Assembly: GCF_022763245.1 (NCBI RefSeq) | Contig: NZ_JALEGV010000041.1 | Span: 124,001 to 188,000, forward strand | Direction: 5' to 3' | Source: Oricola sp. | Lineage (GTDB): Bacteria; Pseudomonadota; Alphaproteobacteria; Rhizobiales; Rhizobiaceae | DNA length: 64,000 nt | In this document: positions 38,128 to 48,181 of the stretch, one piece after another | How the letters are laid out: the number at the start of each line of letters is the position of its first letter | Numbering within the stretch: position 1 is the stretch's first letter | Translations under genes and position numbers: made by a program | The notes under the pieces: generated by a model | Seen by the model: only the letters and a program-made list of their open reading frames with translations | Databases searched by the model: none | Told to the model about the DNA's origin: nothing

Positions 38128-39168
38128 TCAGCCAGTCGTGGTTTCCTCGACGCGCCGTTGCGGCTTGCGCCGTGAGCTGGATACACCGGTTGCCGTGCCG
38201 CGTCGACCGGTCATTCGGCCGGCTTCGCCGCGATGTGGCGGCTGGTTCAGATAGGCCATGCGCATCTGTTCCACACGACCGGCGGCGACCGAATCGAGCA
38301 CCAGCCCGGTCACCAGCATCAACGCCGACAGCGTCAGAATGCCGATCGCGCCGATCCAGGTCGGTACGCGGCTGACGAGCCCTGTCGTCAGATACTCGTA
38401 GATCGGCGGGGCCATGAAGAACACGCTGGCCGCAAACAGGCCGGCGGCGATAAGGCCGTAGAAGCGGAACGGCTGCGTCTCCTTCATCAGCCGCGCGAAC
38501 ATCATCAGGATCTTCATGCCGTCGCGCAACGTCGACAACTTCGACGCCGACCCCACCGGCCGACGCCCATAATCAAGCTCCACTTCGGCGACCGGCAGCT
38601 TCAGGAGGCCGGCGTGCACCGACATCTCCGTCTCGATCTCGAACCCGTGCGAGATCGCCGGGAAGCTTTTCACGAAACGCCGGGTGAAGACGCGATAACC
38701 TGACAGGATGTCGGTGAAATCACGTCCGAAAATCTGCTGATAGAGCCGGTTGAACAGCTTGTTGCCGAAGGCGTGTCCCGCCCGGCCTGCGTCCTCGGTC
38801 ACCCCTGAACGGATACCAACCACCATGTCGACACGCTCGCTCAGAAGCGTCGCGATCAGCTGCGGCGCGTCTTCCGGCGCATAGGTGCTGTCGCCGTCGG
38901 CCATTACGTATATGTCGGCGTCGATGTCGGCGAACATCCGGCGCACGACGTGGCCCTTGCCCTGCCGCCGCTCGCGCACGACCGTCGCGCCGGCGAGGCG
39001 GGCGGTGATCGCGGTGGCGTCGGTCGAATTGTTGTCGAACACGAAGACGCGCGCCGTGGGCAGCGCTTCCTGGAAGCGTTTCACCACGTCGCCGATCGTC
39101 AGCCCCTCGTTGTAGCAGGGCAGGATGACCGCGATGTCGGGCGTCTCAAATGGCGTGTGATCAGGCAT
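38128..39168 (-). CDS. Family 2 glycosyltransferase with C-terminal membrane helices
   Basis: A 346-aa dolichol-phosphate-sugar synthase type enzyme. The GT-A domain begins IAVILPCYNEGLTIGDVV, with FVFDNNSTDAT, the DxD-like MADGDSTYAPED, and LSGYRVFTRRFVKSFP; two membrane helices follow (about 245-270 and 283-305), then a basic tail. It probably makes a polyprenyl-phosphate sugar for use outside the membrane. The start ATG 39168 gives the family N-terminus. The GtrA gene follows immediately; a GT-C-like gene is divergent. Confidence 0.9.
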   Translation of the reverse strand: MPDHTPFETPDIAVILPCYNEGLTIGDVVKRFQEALPTARVFVFDNNSTDATAITARLAGATVVRERRQGKGHVVRRMFADIDADIYVMADGDSTYAPEDAPQLIATLLSERVDMVVGIRSGVTEDAGRAGHAFGNKLFNRLYQQIFGRDFTDILSGYRVFTRRFVKSFPAISHGFEIETEMSVHAGLLKLPVAEVELDYGRRPVGSASKLSTLRDGMKILMMFARLMKETQPFRFYGLIAAGLFAASVFFMAPPIYEYLTTGLVSRVPTWIGAIGILTLSALMLVTGLVLDSVAAGRVEQMRMAYLNQPPHRGEAGRMTGRRGTATGVSSSRRKPQRRVEETTTG

Positions 39169-39258
39169 GGGGCGATCTCGCAGCGTTTGCGCTTTACCAT
39201 TTCTTGATCGGCTTAAGATTAGGTTTAGCGGGAGTTTTTTGCCCTGGACGACCTGCCG

Positions 39259-41070
39259 ATGACCTTCCTTTCCGGGTTGGGCGAGACAGCCCCTCGCGCC
39301 GCGATCGCGCCGCCCAGCCGTTTCGCGGGCGTCGCGGCGGCGCTCGTGGCGACCCTGATCGTCACGGCGATCGGGCTTTCCGGCTCGACGGCCGCCGGCA
39401 TTCCCAATTCCGACGATCTCCTGCGCATGGTCGAGGTGCGCGACCTTCTCGGCGGGCAGAGCTGGTTCGACCTCGCCCAGTACCGGCTCGGCCTCGACGG
39501 CGGCACGCCGATGCACTGGTCGCGCCTGGTCGACGCGCCGATCGCGGCGATCGTCATGGCCGCAACGGCGCTGACGGGCGAGGCGGCATCCGGCGAGGCG
39601 GCGGCCCGGCTCCTCTGGCCGGCGCTGACGCTGTTCGTCGCCATGCTGGCGCTGATGCGGGGCTGCCTGCGCACCGGCCACGCGGCATGTCGCATGCCCG
39701 TCGCGATCATCGGCGCGATCGCGCTGTGGACGACCGGCGCCTTCGCGCCGGGCGCGCTCGATCACCACAACATCCAGATCGCGCTGGCCTTGTGGCTGAT
39801 GGTGCTGCTGCTGCCGGGAGACCGGCCCGTCGCCGCCCATGGCTGGGCGGGCTTCGTCGCCGTGGCGATGCTCGCCATCGGCATGGAGGTGCTGCCCTAT
39901 GTCGCGCTGGCCGGCCTCGTCGTGGCGCTGCGGTTTGCGACCGACGCCGCCGCGCCGGCTGCCGCCCGCGCCTTCGGTCTCGCCGTTGCCGGCACGGCCG
40001 GCGCGATCTTTGCGGCCACAGTCGCCCCGGGAAACTGGTCCGACAGCGCCTGCGACGCCTATTCGGCCTTCCACCTCGTCGTGGCGTCCGCCGGCGGTCT
40101 CGGCCTCGCCGGCGCCACCCTCGCGCGATCGCCGGCCGCGCGCTGGATCGCCATCGGCGCGCTCGGCGCGGGCGTCGTGGCGCTGGTCGCGCTCGCCTTT
40201 CCCCATTGCCTCGCCAATCCGCTGGCGGGCCTCGATCCACGCCTCAAGACCTTCTGGCTGGAAGGCGTCGTCGAAACACGCTCCTTCGCCGATCTCTGGG
40301 CGAGCGACCGCTTCGCGCTGATCGGCCTCTTCGCGATGCCCGCCTGCGCCTTCGCCGTCGCGGTCGCGACCGCGCTGCGCGCGCCGGAGCGTCGCGGCGA
40401 GGCGGTCGTCTTCGCCGCCTTCCTGGCCATGGGCCTGGCCGTGACCGCCTGGCAGCAGCGCGGCTTCACCTTCGCGACGGCCTTCGCGGTCCTGCCGCTC
40501 GGCTTTCTCGTCGGTCGCCTGCGCGCCGCCATGCCCGAACGTCCGGGCGCGGCCCGGATCCTCGGCCTCGCCGCCGCCTGGGCGATCTCGATCAACCTCC
40601 TGTGGTGGATGGCCGGCGCGACGGCGGCCGGCCTGTTCACCGCCGCGCCCACCGTGCAGCAGCAGATCGCCGCGGCGTCGCCGCGCGACTATTGCTACAC
40701 GGCCGATCTCTACGCGCCGCTTGCCGCCGAGCCGGCGGGCGTGGTCCTCGGCGCGACCGACATCGGCGCCAGTGTCCTGCTTCACACGCAACACCGCGCC
40801 GTCGCCGGGCCGTATCACCGCAACACGGCCGGCAATCTGCTGCTGATCGACGCCATGCTGGCGCCCCCGGCCGAAGCGCGCGCGATGCTCGCCGCGAACG
40901 GCGTCACGCTGATCGCCGATTGCCTGAAGGGCGCGGACGGTTTCGATTTCATCGCCGCCGCGCCGAACGGCCTGCAGGCGGCGCTGCGCGGCCCTTCCTT
41001 GCCGACCTGGCTGGAACCGGTTGTCGCGACCGTGGGCGAGCCGCTGGTGCTCTACCGCGTGCTGCCTTGA
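39259..41070 (+). CDS. Large multi-pass membrane protein, GT-C glycosyltransferase-like
   Basis: A 603-aa protein with roughly 12 hydrophobic segments and a C-terminal soluble domain of about 140 residues (from about 465). After the first helix comes IPNSDDLLRMVEVRDLL and LDGGTPMHWSRLVD, and later APGALDHHNIQ. An acidic pair in the first external loop and a His-His-Asn motif resemble GT-C enzymes such as STT3 or PMT. With the divergent GT2-GtrA pair, it could transfer the polyprenyl-linked sugar onto an acceptor at the periplasmic face. That assignment is inference; I do not know a named family for it. Confidence 0.75.
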   Translation: MTFLSGLGETAPRAAIAPPSRFAGVAAALVATLIVTAIGLSGSTAAGIPNSDDLLRMVEVRDLLGGQSWFDLAQYRLGLDGGTPMHWSRLVDAPIAAIVMAATALTGEAASGEAAARLLWPALTLFVAMLALMRGCLRTGHAACRMPVAIIGAIALWTTGAFAPGALDHHNIQIALALWLMVLLLPGDRPVAAHGWAGFVAVAMLAIGMEVLPYVALAGLVVALRFATDAAAPAAARAFGLAVAGTAGAIFAATVAPGNWSDSACDAYSAFHLVVASAGGLGLAGATLARSPAARWIAIGALGAGVVALVALAFPHCLANPLAGLDPRLKTFWLEGVVETRSFADLWASDRFALIGLFAMPACAFAVAVATALRAPERRGEAVVFAAFLAMGLAVTAWQQRGFTFATAFAVLPLGFLVGRLRAAMPERPGAARILGLAAAWAISINLLWWMAGATAAGLFTAAPTVQQQIAAASPRDYCYTADLYAPLAAEPAGVVLGATDIGASVLLHTQHRAVAGPYHRNTAGNLLLIDAMLAPPAEARAMLAANGVTLIADCLKGADGFDFIAAAPNGLQAALRGPSLPTWLEPVVATVGEPLVLYRVLP

Positions 41071-41165
41071 GGTCCGTCGAGGCGGGAACGCCCTTGGTCG
41101 GTCGGGCAAATCAGTCTAGAGTCGGCCCCGAGGCGGTGGGGCACAAACAGAAAGGCGTCGCGGCC

Positions 41166-42245
41166 ATGGTCCTTGCGTCCGCATTGCATTTCGCTCAGGC
41201 GGTCCTGTCATCGGCAGGACGGGTCGCCCTTGTGGCCGGCACGGTGGCGCTTGCCGCCGGAACGGCGCCCGCATCCGCCCAGACGGCGGCCAAGGAGCTG
41301 TTCGGCAGGGTTCCGCTGCCCTCCGTCGAGAAACCCGCGTCCCACGGCTTCTATTCGAAGGGCTGCATCGCCGGCGCCGTCGCGATACCGGTCGACGGGC
41401 CGACATGGCAGGCCATGCGGCTGGAACGCAACCGCCGCTGGGGCCATCCCAAGCTGATCGCCCTGCTCGAGCGCCTGTCGCGCGACGCAGTGCAGGACGG
41501 CTGGCCCGGCCTGCTGCTCGGCGACATTTCGCAGCCGCGCGGCGGCCCGATGCTGTCCGGCCATGCCTCCCACCAGGTCGGGCTCGACGCGGACATCTGG
41601 CTCACGCCGATGCCGGATCGCCGCCTGTCGCGCGAGGAACGCGCCAATCTCAGCGCCACGTCGCTTCTCAAGAAGGACTCGCTGGAGGTCGATCCGAAGA
41701 AATGGACCGACGCCCATGGCAGGCTGTTGCGCCGCGCCGCCTCCTATGACGAGGTGCAGCGCATCTTCATCCATCCGGGCATCAAGAAGAAGATGTGCGA
41801 CCTCTATGGCGGCTCGCGCGCCAACGACGTCTGGATGAACAAGCTGAGGCCCTATTACGGCCACCACTATCATTTCCACGTCCGCGTCTTCTGCCCGGAC
41901 GACTCGCCCAACTGCAAGCCGCAGCAATCGACCGGCTCCGGCAATGGCTGCGGCAAGTCGCTGGCCTGGTGGTTCACCGACGAGCCATGGGCCCCGGCGG
42001 ATCCGAAGCCGGGCACCAAGCCGGCCAAGCCGCGCGTCGTCACGCTGAACGACCTGCCCAAATCCTGTGCCGTCGTGCTGGGAGACCGTGCGCCTGCCGA
42101 CGAATCGCTCGTCACCTTCACGGCCGGCTACGATCCGCAGCTTGCGCGCGCGACCGCCGTCGCCGTCAAGGCGCCGACGGTCCCGAAGAACAACGTCCCG
42201 ATCATCGTTCCGATCCCCGCGGTCAAGCCGAAGGGCGCGGGCTGA
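41166..42245 (+). CDS. mepA: Penicillin-insensitive murein endopeptidase
   Basis: Periplasmic LAS-type zinc peptidase cleaving peptide cross-links in peptidoglycan. The 359-aa protein has a signal peptide ending near ASAQT (38/39), the core LSGHASHQVGLDADIW with zinc-ligand His and Asp, and HHYHFHVRVFCP with the third His. Six or more cysteines in the C-terminal half (VFCPDD, NCKP, GNGCGK) suggest disulphides. The C-terminal 80 residues after the catalytic domain are Pro/Lys-rich. ATG 41166 gives the signal peptide; the frame is open far upstream only because it lies antisense-like to the GT-C gene. Confidence 0.92.
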   Translation: MVLASALHFAQAVLSSAGRVALVAGTVALAAGTAPASAQTAAKELFGRVPLPSVEKPASHGFYSKGCIAGAVAIPVDGPTWQAMRLERNRRWGHPKLIALLERLSRDAVQDGWPGLLLGDISQPRGGPMLSGHASHQVGLDADIWLTPMPDRRLSREERANLSATSLLKKDSLEVDPKKWTDAHGRLLRRAASYDEVQRIFIHPGIKKKMCDLYGGSRANDVWMNKLRPYYGHHYHFHVRVFCPDDSPNCKPQQSTGSGNGCGKSLAWWFTDEPWAPADPKPGTKPAKPRVVTLNDLPKSCAVVLGDRAPADESLVTFTAGYDPQLARATAVAVKAPTVPKNNVPIIVPIPAVKPKGAG

Positions 42246-42290
42246 CCGCCGATAGGGGCTTTCATCGCCGATGCATTTCGATTATGCAGT

Positions 42291-42305
42291 TTCAAACGAT
42301 TTAAC
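42291..42305. promoter_or_regulatory. LacI-type operator-like palindrome upstream of mgsA
   Basis: TTCAAACGATTTAAC, with the dyad TTnAAnCGnTTnAA centred on CG at 42297-42298, only 19 bp before the mgsA start. The right half is identical to that upstream of pckA. Position close to the start suggests repression. PckR as the binder is inference. Confidence 0.55.
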
Positions 42306-42323
42306 ATCCCGCCGAACATCGCC

Positions 42324-42707
42324 ATGAGCACGACGCGCACGGTCGCACTGATCGCCCACGACCAGAAGAAGGACGATCTCGTCGCCTTCGTGCGCGAGCA
42401 TGAGGCGGCATTCGCCAAATACGAGCTCGTGGCGACGGGCACCACCGGGAGCCGCGTTTCGGAAGCCTGTCCCGGCCTGTCGATCACCCGCAAGAAAAGC
42501 GGCCCTCTCGGCGGCGATCAGCAGATCGGCGCGATGATCGCGGAGGGGCAGATCGAGGCGGTGGTCTTCTTCGTCGACCCGCTGACGCCGATGCCGCACG
42601 ACGTCGACGTCAAGGCGCTCATGCGGCTGGCCATTGTCTACGACATCCCCATCGCGTTAAACCGGAGGTCGGCGAGCATGCTGCTCGCGTCCTTGCCCCG
42701 GGTCTGA
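42324..42707 (+). CDS. mgsA: Methylglyoxal synthase
   Basis: Converts dihydroxyacetone phosphate to methylglyoxal and phosphate, a bypass that relieves sugar-phosphate stress. The 127-aa protein contains [11 protein letters not shown] (substrate Asp and Lys), the phosphate loop [21 protein letters not shown] with the catalytic Asp, and [18 protein letters not shown] with the conserved His. It precedes glucokinase by 30 bp and is likely co-transcribed with it. An operator-like site sits next to the start codon. Confidence 0.96.
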   Translation: MSTTRTVALIAHDQKKDDLVAFVREHEAAFAKYELVATGTTGSRVSEACPGLSITRKKSGPLGGDQQIGAMIAEGQIEAVVFFVDPLTPMPHDVDVKALMRLAIVYDIPIALNRRSASMLLASLPRV

Positions 42708-42737
42708 CGCCCCGCAAACTGGATCAAGGAGAGGCGC

Positions 42738-43769
42738 ATGACCAACGGCCATCCCGAAGCAGAAGTGAGAATGCCCTTCCCGGTTCTGATCGCCGACATC
42801 GGCGGCACCAATGCGCGTTTCGCCATCGTGGTGGATTCCAACGCCGAGCCGAAGCGATTTCCCCCCATCAAGACCGCCGATTACAAGACGCTCGACGAAG
42901 CGGTGCAGACGACCGTTCTCGACAAGACGTCGATCGTGCCGCGGTCGGCCGTCCTGGCCGTCGCCGGCCCGACGGACGGTGACGAGATCGACCTGACCAA
43001 CTGCCACTGGGTGGTGCGCCCGAAGACGCTGATCGGCGATCTCGGCTTCACCGACGTCCTCGTCATGAACGATTACGAGGCGCAGGCGCTGGCCGTCGTC
43101 GCGCTCGACGCGACCCATCTGAAGCCGGTCGGCGGCGGTGAACGCATGGACTACGCGAACCGCGTCGTCATCGGCCCCGGAACCGGCCTCGGCGTGGCCG
43201 GCATCGTGCACGGATCCAACACCTGGATCCCGGTTGCCGGCGAGGGCGGCCATGTCGATCTCGGACCGCGCACCGAGCGCGACTACGAGATCTTCCCGCA
43301 TGTGGAAACCATCGGCGGCCGGGTCTCGGGCGAGCAGATCCTGTGCGGCCGCGGCCTGGTCAATCTCTATCGCGCCGTTGCCGCCGCCGACGGGCGGAGC
43401 CCCCTCCTGACGAAGCCCGAGGAGGTGACCCAGGCGGCGCTCGACGGCAGCGACACGATGGCCGTGGAGACCGTCCAGCTCTTCCTCGAATATCTGGCGC
43501 GCGTCGCCGGCGACATGGCGCTCGTCTTCATGGCGCGCGGCGGCATCTACCTGACCGGCGGCATCACACAGAAGATCCTGCCCCTGTTGCACGCGCCGCG
43601 CTTCCGCGCCGCCTTCGACAACAAGGAGCCGCATCGCCACCTGCTGGAGCAGACGGCGGTCTTCGTGATCACCCACGACCAGGCGCCGCTGGAGGGCCTG
43701 TCGGCCTTCGCCCGCATGCCGGCGCGCTTCGGCGTCGACACCACCGGGCGCTGGTGGCGCAAGGACTGA
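42738..43769 (+). CDS. glk: Glucokinase
   Basis: Phosphorylates glucose with ATP. The 343-aa ROK-distinct bacterial glucokinase has the phosphate-1 motif [11 protein letters not shown] near residue 18, the catalytic Asp in [10 protein letters not shown], and [11 protein letters not shown]. It follows mgsA by 30 bp with GGAGAGG as ribosome binding site. Since no glucose PTS permease is present in this window, it fits organisms that import free glucose. Confidence 0.95.
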   Translation: MTNGHPEAEVRMPFPVLIADIGGTNARFAIVVDSNAEPKRFPPIKTADYKTLDEAVQTTVLDKTSIVPRSAVLAVAGPTDGDEIDLTNCHWVVRPKTLIGDLGFTDVLVMNDYEAQALAVVALDATHLKPVGGGERMDYANRVVIGPGTGLGVAGIVHGSNTWIPVAGEGGHVDLGPRTERDYEIFPHVETIGGRVSGEQILCGRGLVNLYRAVAAADGRSPLLTKPEEVTQAALDGSDTMAVETVQLFLEYLARVAGDMALVFMARGGIYLTGGITQKILPLLHAPRFRAAFDNKEPHRHLLEQTAVFVITHDQAPLEGLSAFARMPARFGVDTTGRWWRKD

Positions 43770-43772
43770 GGC

Positions 43773-43796
43773 GGCGGCGCATTTGCCGGCGCCGCC
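43773..43796 (+). terminator. GC-rich stem-loop after glk
   Basis: GGCGGCGC (43773-43780), loop ATTTGCCG, GCGCCGCC (43789-43796). There is no T-tract, so termination would be weak or Rho-aided. Confidence 0.4.
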
Positions 43797-43864
43797 GTGG
43801 TACCATTTCGCTTTGGCGTCATGTATAGCTGCCGCGATTTCGAACCCAGCAGGCGGACCGACCC

Positions 43865-45697
43865 TTGAATACCGAACGCATGGCCGCGCCTGAACAGACG
43901 CCGGGCGCCTATGCCCTGATCCGGCGCATCGTCTCCGAGAATGCCCGACGCTATGTGCGCGCCTATGCGGTCGCCATCGTCTGCCTCGTTCTCGTGGCGC
44001 TGACCACGGCCTTCTCGGCCTGGATCCTGCGCGACGTCGTCAACGAGATCTTCTATCACCGCCGCAGCGACCTGATCCCCGTGATCAGCCTCAGCGTCCT
44101 GGCCGCCTTCGTCATTCGCGGGATCGCCAGCTACACCCAGTCGGTGCTGCTCGCCCGGATCGGCAACGACATCGTCGCGCGGTACCAGAAGCGCATCTTC
44201 GAAAAGCTGATGGGCCTCGGCGTCAGCTTCTTCACCGCCTCGCGGTCCGGCGAACTGGCCGCGCGCATCAACGAGAACATCGCCGCCATCCGCGACGTCC
44301 TCAACCTGACGGTCACGTCGCTCGCCCGCGACTTCCTCTCGCTGATCGGCCTGATCGGCGTGATGGTCATCCAGGACTGGTTCCTGTCGCTGATGTCGCT
44401 CCTGATCGCGCCGCCGCTGATCCTGTCGGTCGTCTACATCTCGCGGCGCATCCGCAGCGTCGTGCGCGACACGGTGCTGCTCAACGCCCGCGTCATCGGC
44501 ACCATGCAGGAGGTCGCCCAGGGCATCACGGTGGTCAAGGCCTTCACCATGGAGGACCAGCTGTCGCGGCGGATCTCCGGCGTGATCGAGGAGGCCTTCG
44601 AACGCTCCAACAAGCTTGCGCGCATCTCGCAGCGCATGACGCCCCTGACCGAGGCGCTGGCCGGGATGGCGATTGCCGGCGTCGTCGCCTATGGCGGCTA
44701 TCGCGCGGTCGCGTTCGACGAGCCGCCGGGCAGCGTCATGGCCTTCATCGCCGCGCTGCTGCTGGCCTATGACCCGGCCCGCCGGCTGGCGCGGCTGCAG
44801 GTCAATCTGGAGCGCGCCATGGTCAATGCGCGCATGATCTACGAACTGCTCGACATGGAAGTGCAGCAGGACGACGCGCCCGGCGCCGGGCCGCTGGCCG
44901 TCACGCAGGGCCGCATCGTCTTCGATCGCGTCGATTTCGCCTATCAGGAAGGCGTACCGGTGCTGCGCGAACTCTCCTTTTCCGCCGAGGCGGGCCGCAC
45001 CACGGCGATCGTCGGCGCGTCGGGGGCGGGCAAGTCCACCGTCATCGCGCTTCTGCAGCGCTTCTACGACCCGGTCGGCGGGGCGGTGCTGATCGACGAC
45101 CAGGACATTCGCGGCGTCGCCAAGGCGTCGCTGCGCGCCAACATCGCCTATGTCTCGCAGCAGCCCTACCTGTTCGAGGGCACGATCCGCGACAACATCC
45201 GCTACGGCCGCGCCGACGCGACCGACGCCGAGATCGAGGAGGCGGCGCGCCTCGCCAATGCCGAATCCTTCATCCTCGAACAGCCCGGCGGCTACGACAC
45301 GCCGGTCGGCGAGAACGGCGTCACCCTGTCGGGCGGCCAGCGCCAGCGCCTGTCGATCGCCCGCGCCATCGTCCGCAACGCGCCGATCCTTCTGCTCGAC
45401 GAGGCGACCTCGGCGCTGGACAACGATTCCGAAAAGCTCGTCCAGGACGCGCTGGAAAAGGTGATGCAGGGGCGGACCACCATCGTCATCGCCCACCGCC
45501 TCTCCACCGTGGTCGACGCCGACAAGATCATCGTCATGGAAGCCGGCCGGGTCGTGGAGGAAGGCAATCACGCGTCATTGATCGCGCGCCCCGACGGGGT
45601 CTATGCACGGTTCTACGCCCTGCAGGGCGACCGCGCGCCGGACCTGCTGTCGAGCCAGAACCGCGGCCGCGCCGCCGAGACGCCGGCACAAGAGTGA
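43865..45697 (+). CDS. ABC exporter, fused membrane and ATPase domains (MsbA type)
   Basis: A 610-aa half-transporter, active as a homodimer. Six membrane helices span about 30-320, followed by the ATPase: Walker [11 protein letters not shown] (about 383), Q-loop [10 protein letters not shown]-like [11 protein letters not shown], signature LSGGQRQR and Walker [13 protein letters not shown], then the H-loop IAHRLST. Lipid, lipid A or drug export is typical. The start is TTG 43865; the ATG at 43880 lacks a ribosome binding site. dapB begins 13 bp after its stop. Confidence 0.92.
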   Translation: MNTERMAAPEQTPGAYALIRRIVSENARRYVRAYAVAIVCLVLVALTTAFSAWILRDVVNEIFYHRRSDLIPVISLSVLAAFVIRGIASYTQSVLLARIGNDIVARYQKRIFEKLMGLGVSFFTASRSGELAARINENIAAIRDVLNLTVTSLARDFLSLIGLIGVMVIQDWFLSLMSLLIAPPLILSVVYISRRIRSVVRDTVLLNARVIGTMQEVAQGITVVKAFTMEDQLSRRISGVIEEAFERSNKLARISQRMTPLTEALAGMAIAGVVAYGGYRAVAFDEPPGSVMAFIAALLLAYDPARRLARLQVNLERAMVNARMIYELLDMEVQQDDAPGAGPLAVTQGRIVFDRVDFAYQEGVPVLRELSFSAEAGRTTAIVGASGAGKSTVIALLQRFYDPVGGAVLIDDQDIRGVAKASLRANIAYVSQQPYLFEGTIRDNIRYGRADATDAEIEEAARLANAESFILEQPGGYDTPVGENGVTLSGGQRQRLSIARAIVRNAPILLLDEATSALDNDSEKLVQDALEKVMQGRTTIVIAHRLSTVVDADKIIVMEAGRVVEEGNHASLIARPDGVYARFYALQGDRAPDLLSSQNRGRAAETPAQE

Positions 45698-45710
45698 GAG
45701 AGAGGACATC

Positions 45711-46526
45711 ATGTCTACGATGCGCATAGCCGTCATCGGCGCCGGGGGCCGCATGGGCCGCAACCTCATCCGGGCGATCGACGAGAGCGAGAACGCGGTG
45801 CTCTCCGGCGCGCTGGAACGCGCCGGCTCGCCGCAGATCGGCGCCGATTGCGGCGTGCTCGCCGGGCTGGAACCCAATGGCGTCACCGTGGCGGCGACGA
45901 TGGAGGAGGCCTTTGCCGGCGCCGACGCCGTCCTCGATTTCACCGCGCCGGCCGCCACGCGCGCCGTCGCCGAATTCGCCGCCGCCAACGGCATCGCCCA
46001 TGTCATCGGCACGACCGGCATGTCGGCGGACGACGACGCCGTCGTCGCGGAGGCGGCGAACAGGACAGCCGTCGTCAAGTCGGGCAACATGAGCATGGGC
46101 GTCATCCTGCTCTCGGTGCTGGTCGAACAGGCCGCCCGCGCGCTGGAGGCGGCCGACTGGGACCTCGAAGTCCTCGAAATGCACCATCGCCACAAGGTCG
46201 ACGCGCCGTCCGGCACCGCGCTTCTGCTCGGCAAGGCGGCCGCCAAGGGCCGCGGCATCGATCTCGCCGGGAATTCCGTGCGCGTGCGCGACGGGCACAC
46301 CGGCCCGCGCGAGGCCGGGTCGATCGGCTTTGCGACCTTGCGCGGCGGCTCCGTGGTGGGCGACCACTCCGTCATCCTGGCCGGGCCAGGCGAGCGGGTG
46401 ACGATTTCCCACCATGCCGAGGACCGCATGATCTTCGCGCGCGGCGCGGTCAAGGCGGCGCTGTGGGCGAAGGACCGTGCGCCCGGCCTCTATTCCATGC
46501 ATGATGTGCTGGGGCTCACCAGCTAA
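45711..46526 (+). CDS. dapB: 4-hydroxy-tetrahydrodipicolinate reductase
   Basis: NAD(P)H-dependent step in lysine and diaminopimelate synthesis. The 271-aa protein starts [20 protein letters not shown], the nucleotide-binding loop, and carries [16 protein letters not shown] with the catalytic His and Lys. Diaminopimelate goes into peptidoglycan, in keeping with the recycling and endopeptidase genes in this window. AGAGAGGA precedes ATG 45711. Confidence 0.97.
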   Translation: MSTMRIAVIGAGGRMGRNLIRAIDESENAVLSGALERAGSPQIGADCGVLAGLEPNGVTVAATMEEAFAGADAVLDFTAPAATRAVAEFAAANGIAHVIGTTGMSADDDAVVAEAANRTAVVKSGNMSMGVILLSVLVEQAARALEAADWDLEVLEMHHRHKVDAPSGTALLLGKAAAKGRGIDLAGNSVRVRDGHTGPREAGSIGFATLRGGSVVGDHSVILAGPGERVTISHHAEDRMIFARGAVKAALWAKDRAPGLYSMHDVLGLTS

Positions 46527-46556
46527 CACCAACCGATCCGACCGAGGGAGTATTCG

Positions 46557-47198
46557 ATGTCCGGCACCATGGTTCTCGTCCGTCACGGCCAAAGCGAGTG
46601 GAACAAGCTCAATCTCTTCACGGGATGGCGCGATCCCGACCTGACCGAATTGGGCGTGCAGGAGGCCGAGCAGGGCGCGCAGGCGATCAAGGATTACGGC
46701 ATCACCTTCGACATCGCCTTCACCTCGGTCCTGACGCGCGCCGAACGCACCTGCCAGATCATCCTCGACGGCATCGGCCAGTCCGATCTGGAGACGATTC
46801 ACGACCAGGCGCTCAACGAGCGCAATTACGGCGATCTTGCCGGCCTCAACAAGGACGACGCCCGCGCCAAGTGGGGCGAGGAGCAGGTGCATGTCTGGCG
46901 CCGCTCCTACGACGTGCCGCCGCCCGGCGACGACGGCGAGAGCCTGAAGGACACCGGCGCGCGCGTCTGGCCCTATTACATGACCGAGATCCTGCCGCGG
47001 GTGCTGCGCGGCGAGAAGGTGCTGATCGCCGCCCACGGCAATTCGCTGCGCGCCATGGTCAAGATCCTCGACCGGCTGTCAAACGATGAGATCACCAAGC
47101 TGAACCTCGCGACCGGGGTGCCGATGGTCTACAAGCTCAACGCCGATTCCACCGTCGCCTCCAAGGAGATCCTGGGCGACATGTCCGGCGCGCACTGA
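46557..47198 (+). CDS. gpmA: 2,3-bisphosphoglycerate-dependent phosphoglycerate mutase
   Basis: Interconverts 3- and 2-phosphoglycerate. The 213-aa protein is the short alphaproteobacterial form. The phospho-histidine is His10 in [27 protein letters not shown] and [11 protein letters not shown] are the other active-site loops. AGGGAG lies 8 bp before ATG 46557. The gene follows dapB by 30 bp, and a LysE gene starts 14 bp after its stop. Confidence 0.96.
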   Translation: MSGTMVLVRHGQSEWNKLNLFTGWRDPDLTELGVQEAEQGAQAIKDYGITFDIAFTSVLTRAERTCQIILDGIGQSDLETIHDQALNERNYGDLAGLNKDDARAKWGEEQVHVWRRSYDVPPPGDDGESLKDTGARVWPYYMTEILPRVLRGEKVLIAAHGNSLRAMVKILDRLSNDEITKLNLATGVPMVYKLNADSTVASKEILGDMSGAH

Positions 47199-47212
47199 GC
47201 GCGCCGACGGGC

Positions 47213-47857
47213 ATGGACGGCCTCTTCGCCCTCCTGCAGCAGCACTGGCCGCACATGGCGCTGGTCTTTGCCGCCTTCGTCATGGCGGCCGCGAGCCCCG
47301 GGCCGGCGGTGCTCGGGATCATGGCGACGTCGATGGCGGCCGGGCGCAAGGCGGGCATGGCGTTCGCCGCCGGCGTGCTGACCGGCTCGATGACCTGGGC
47401 CTTCCTCGCCGCGGTCGGCCTGAGCGCCTGGCTGCAGGCCTTCGCCTTCGGCCTCGTCGTCCTGAAGCTGGCCGGCGGTCTCTATCTGCTGTGGCTCGCA
47501 TGGAAATCGCTGCGCTCGATGCTGGCCGCAGACGCGAAAACCCTGCCCGCCGCGATGACGTCCGCGCCGCTGTGGCTGCAATATCGCCGGGGCGCGCTCC
47601 TGCATCTGACCAATCCGAAGGCGGTTCTCTCCTGGATCGCGATCGTCAGCGTCACGCAGGCCGACGGCGGCAACGGCGCCGTGCTGGCCGCGACCGTGGC
47701 GGGATGCTTCCTGCTCGGCATCGTCATCTTCCAGGGCTACGCGCTGATCTTCGCCAGCCGGATCATGATGCGGCAATATCTGAAGCTGCGCCGCGCCATT
47801 GAGGGCGTTCTGGCCGCCGTCTTCGGCTATGCCGGCCTGCGCCTGATCGCCAGCTGA
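47213..47857 (+). CDS. LysE/RhtB family amino-acid exporter
   Basis: A 214-aa inner-membrane protein with about six hydrophobic segments. The LysE family motif appears as AASPGPAVLGIMATSMAAGRKAG (about residues 25-47) and HLTNPKAVLSWIAIV in the middle. These proteins export amino acids or related compounds; the substrate is not predictable. Its last 31 bp overlap, tail to tail, a small minus-strand gene. Confidence 0.9.
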   Translation: MDGLFALLQQHWPHMALVFAAFVMAAASPGPAVLGIMATSMAAGRKAGMAFAAGVLTGSMTWAFLAAVGLSAWLQAFAFGLVVLKLAGGLYLLWLAWKSLRSMLAADAKTLPAAMTSAPLWLQYRRGALLHLTNPKAVLSWIAIVSVTQADGGNGAVLAATVAGCFLLGIVIFQGYALIFASRIMMRQYLKLRRAIEGVLAAVFGYAGLRLIAS

Positions 47858-48036
47858 TCCGAATGCGCCGGGACCGCCGTCGGCGCGCCCGTTCGACCGC
47901 GAAACCATGCGGCAAGCCGGGCCACCGCGACGGCGAAGCTGTCGCTATGCAGCCGGCTGGCCCTCCCGGCGTAGAACTGCGTGTCGATCGAACCGTCGGT
48001 TCGCCGGCGAATGGGAAAGTCGGTCGCGTCTTCCAT
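47827..48036 (-). CDS. Small 69-aa protein on the minus strand, likely real
   Basis: Starts MEDATDFPIRRRTDGSIDTQ and is basic, with an amphipathic helix (LHSDSFAVAVARLAAWF, about 29-45). AGGAGA lies 7 bp upstream of ATG 48036, a near-perfect ribosome binding site, and the upstream 145 bp are non-coding on both strands. This start signal is the main reason to call it. No named family is recognised; short proteins with a DGSID segment and an Arg-rich helix are, to my recollection, common in this order. Confidence 0.6.
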   Translation of the reverse strand: MEDATDFPIRRRTDGSIDTQFYAGRASRLHSDSFAVAVARLAAWFRGRTGAPTAVPAHSDQLAIRRRPA

Positions 48037-48181
48037 GACGGGTCTCCTGCGTGTCTATTGACGCCAGCATGTCGACGCGCGCTTCCCGGCGCTTGACCGG
48101 CGCCTTGCCCTTTCCTTGTCTTTTGCTTGTTTTTCCCGCGCCGGATGGCGGCCGCATGGGGGCGAATGATATAGGCAGGTC

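Noticed and set aside
39213-39227. CtrA box (TTAA-N7-TTAA) between the GT2 and GT-C genes
   Set aside because: The second half is TTTA, and one mismatch in an AT-rich gap is too weak to call.
39171-41109. Long minus-strand N-terminal extension of the GT2 gene
   Set aside because: Antisense to the GT-C-like gene; the conserved GT2 N-terminus begins at ATG 39168.
39150-41165. Long plus-strand Arg-rich N-terminal extension of mepA
   Set aside because: It is the +2 frame of the GT-C-like gene; MepA has a clear signal peptide starting at 41166.
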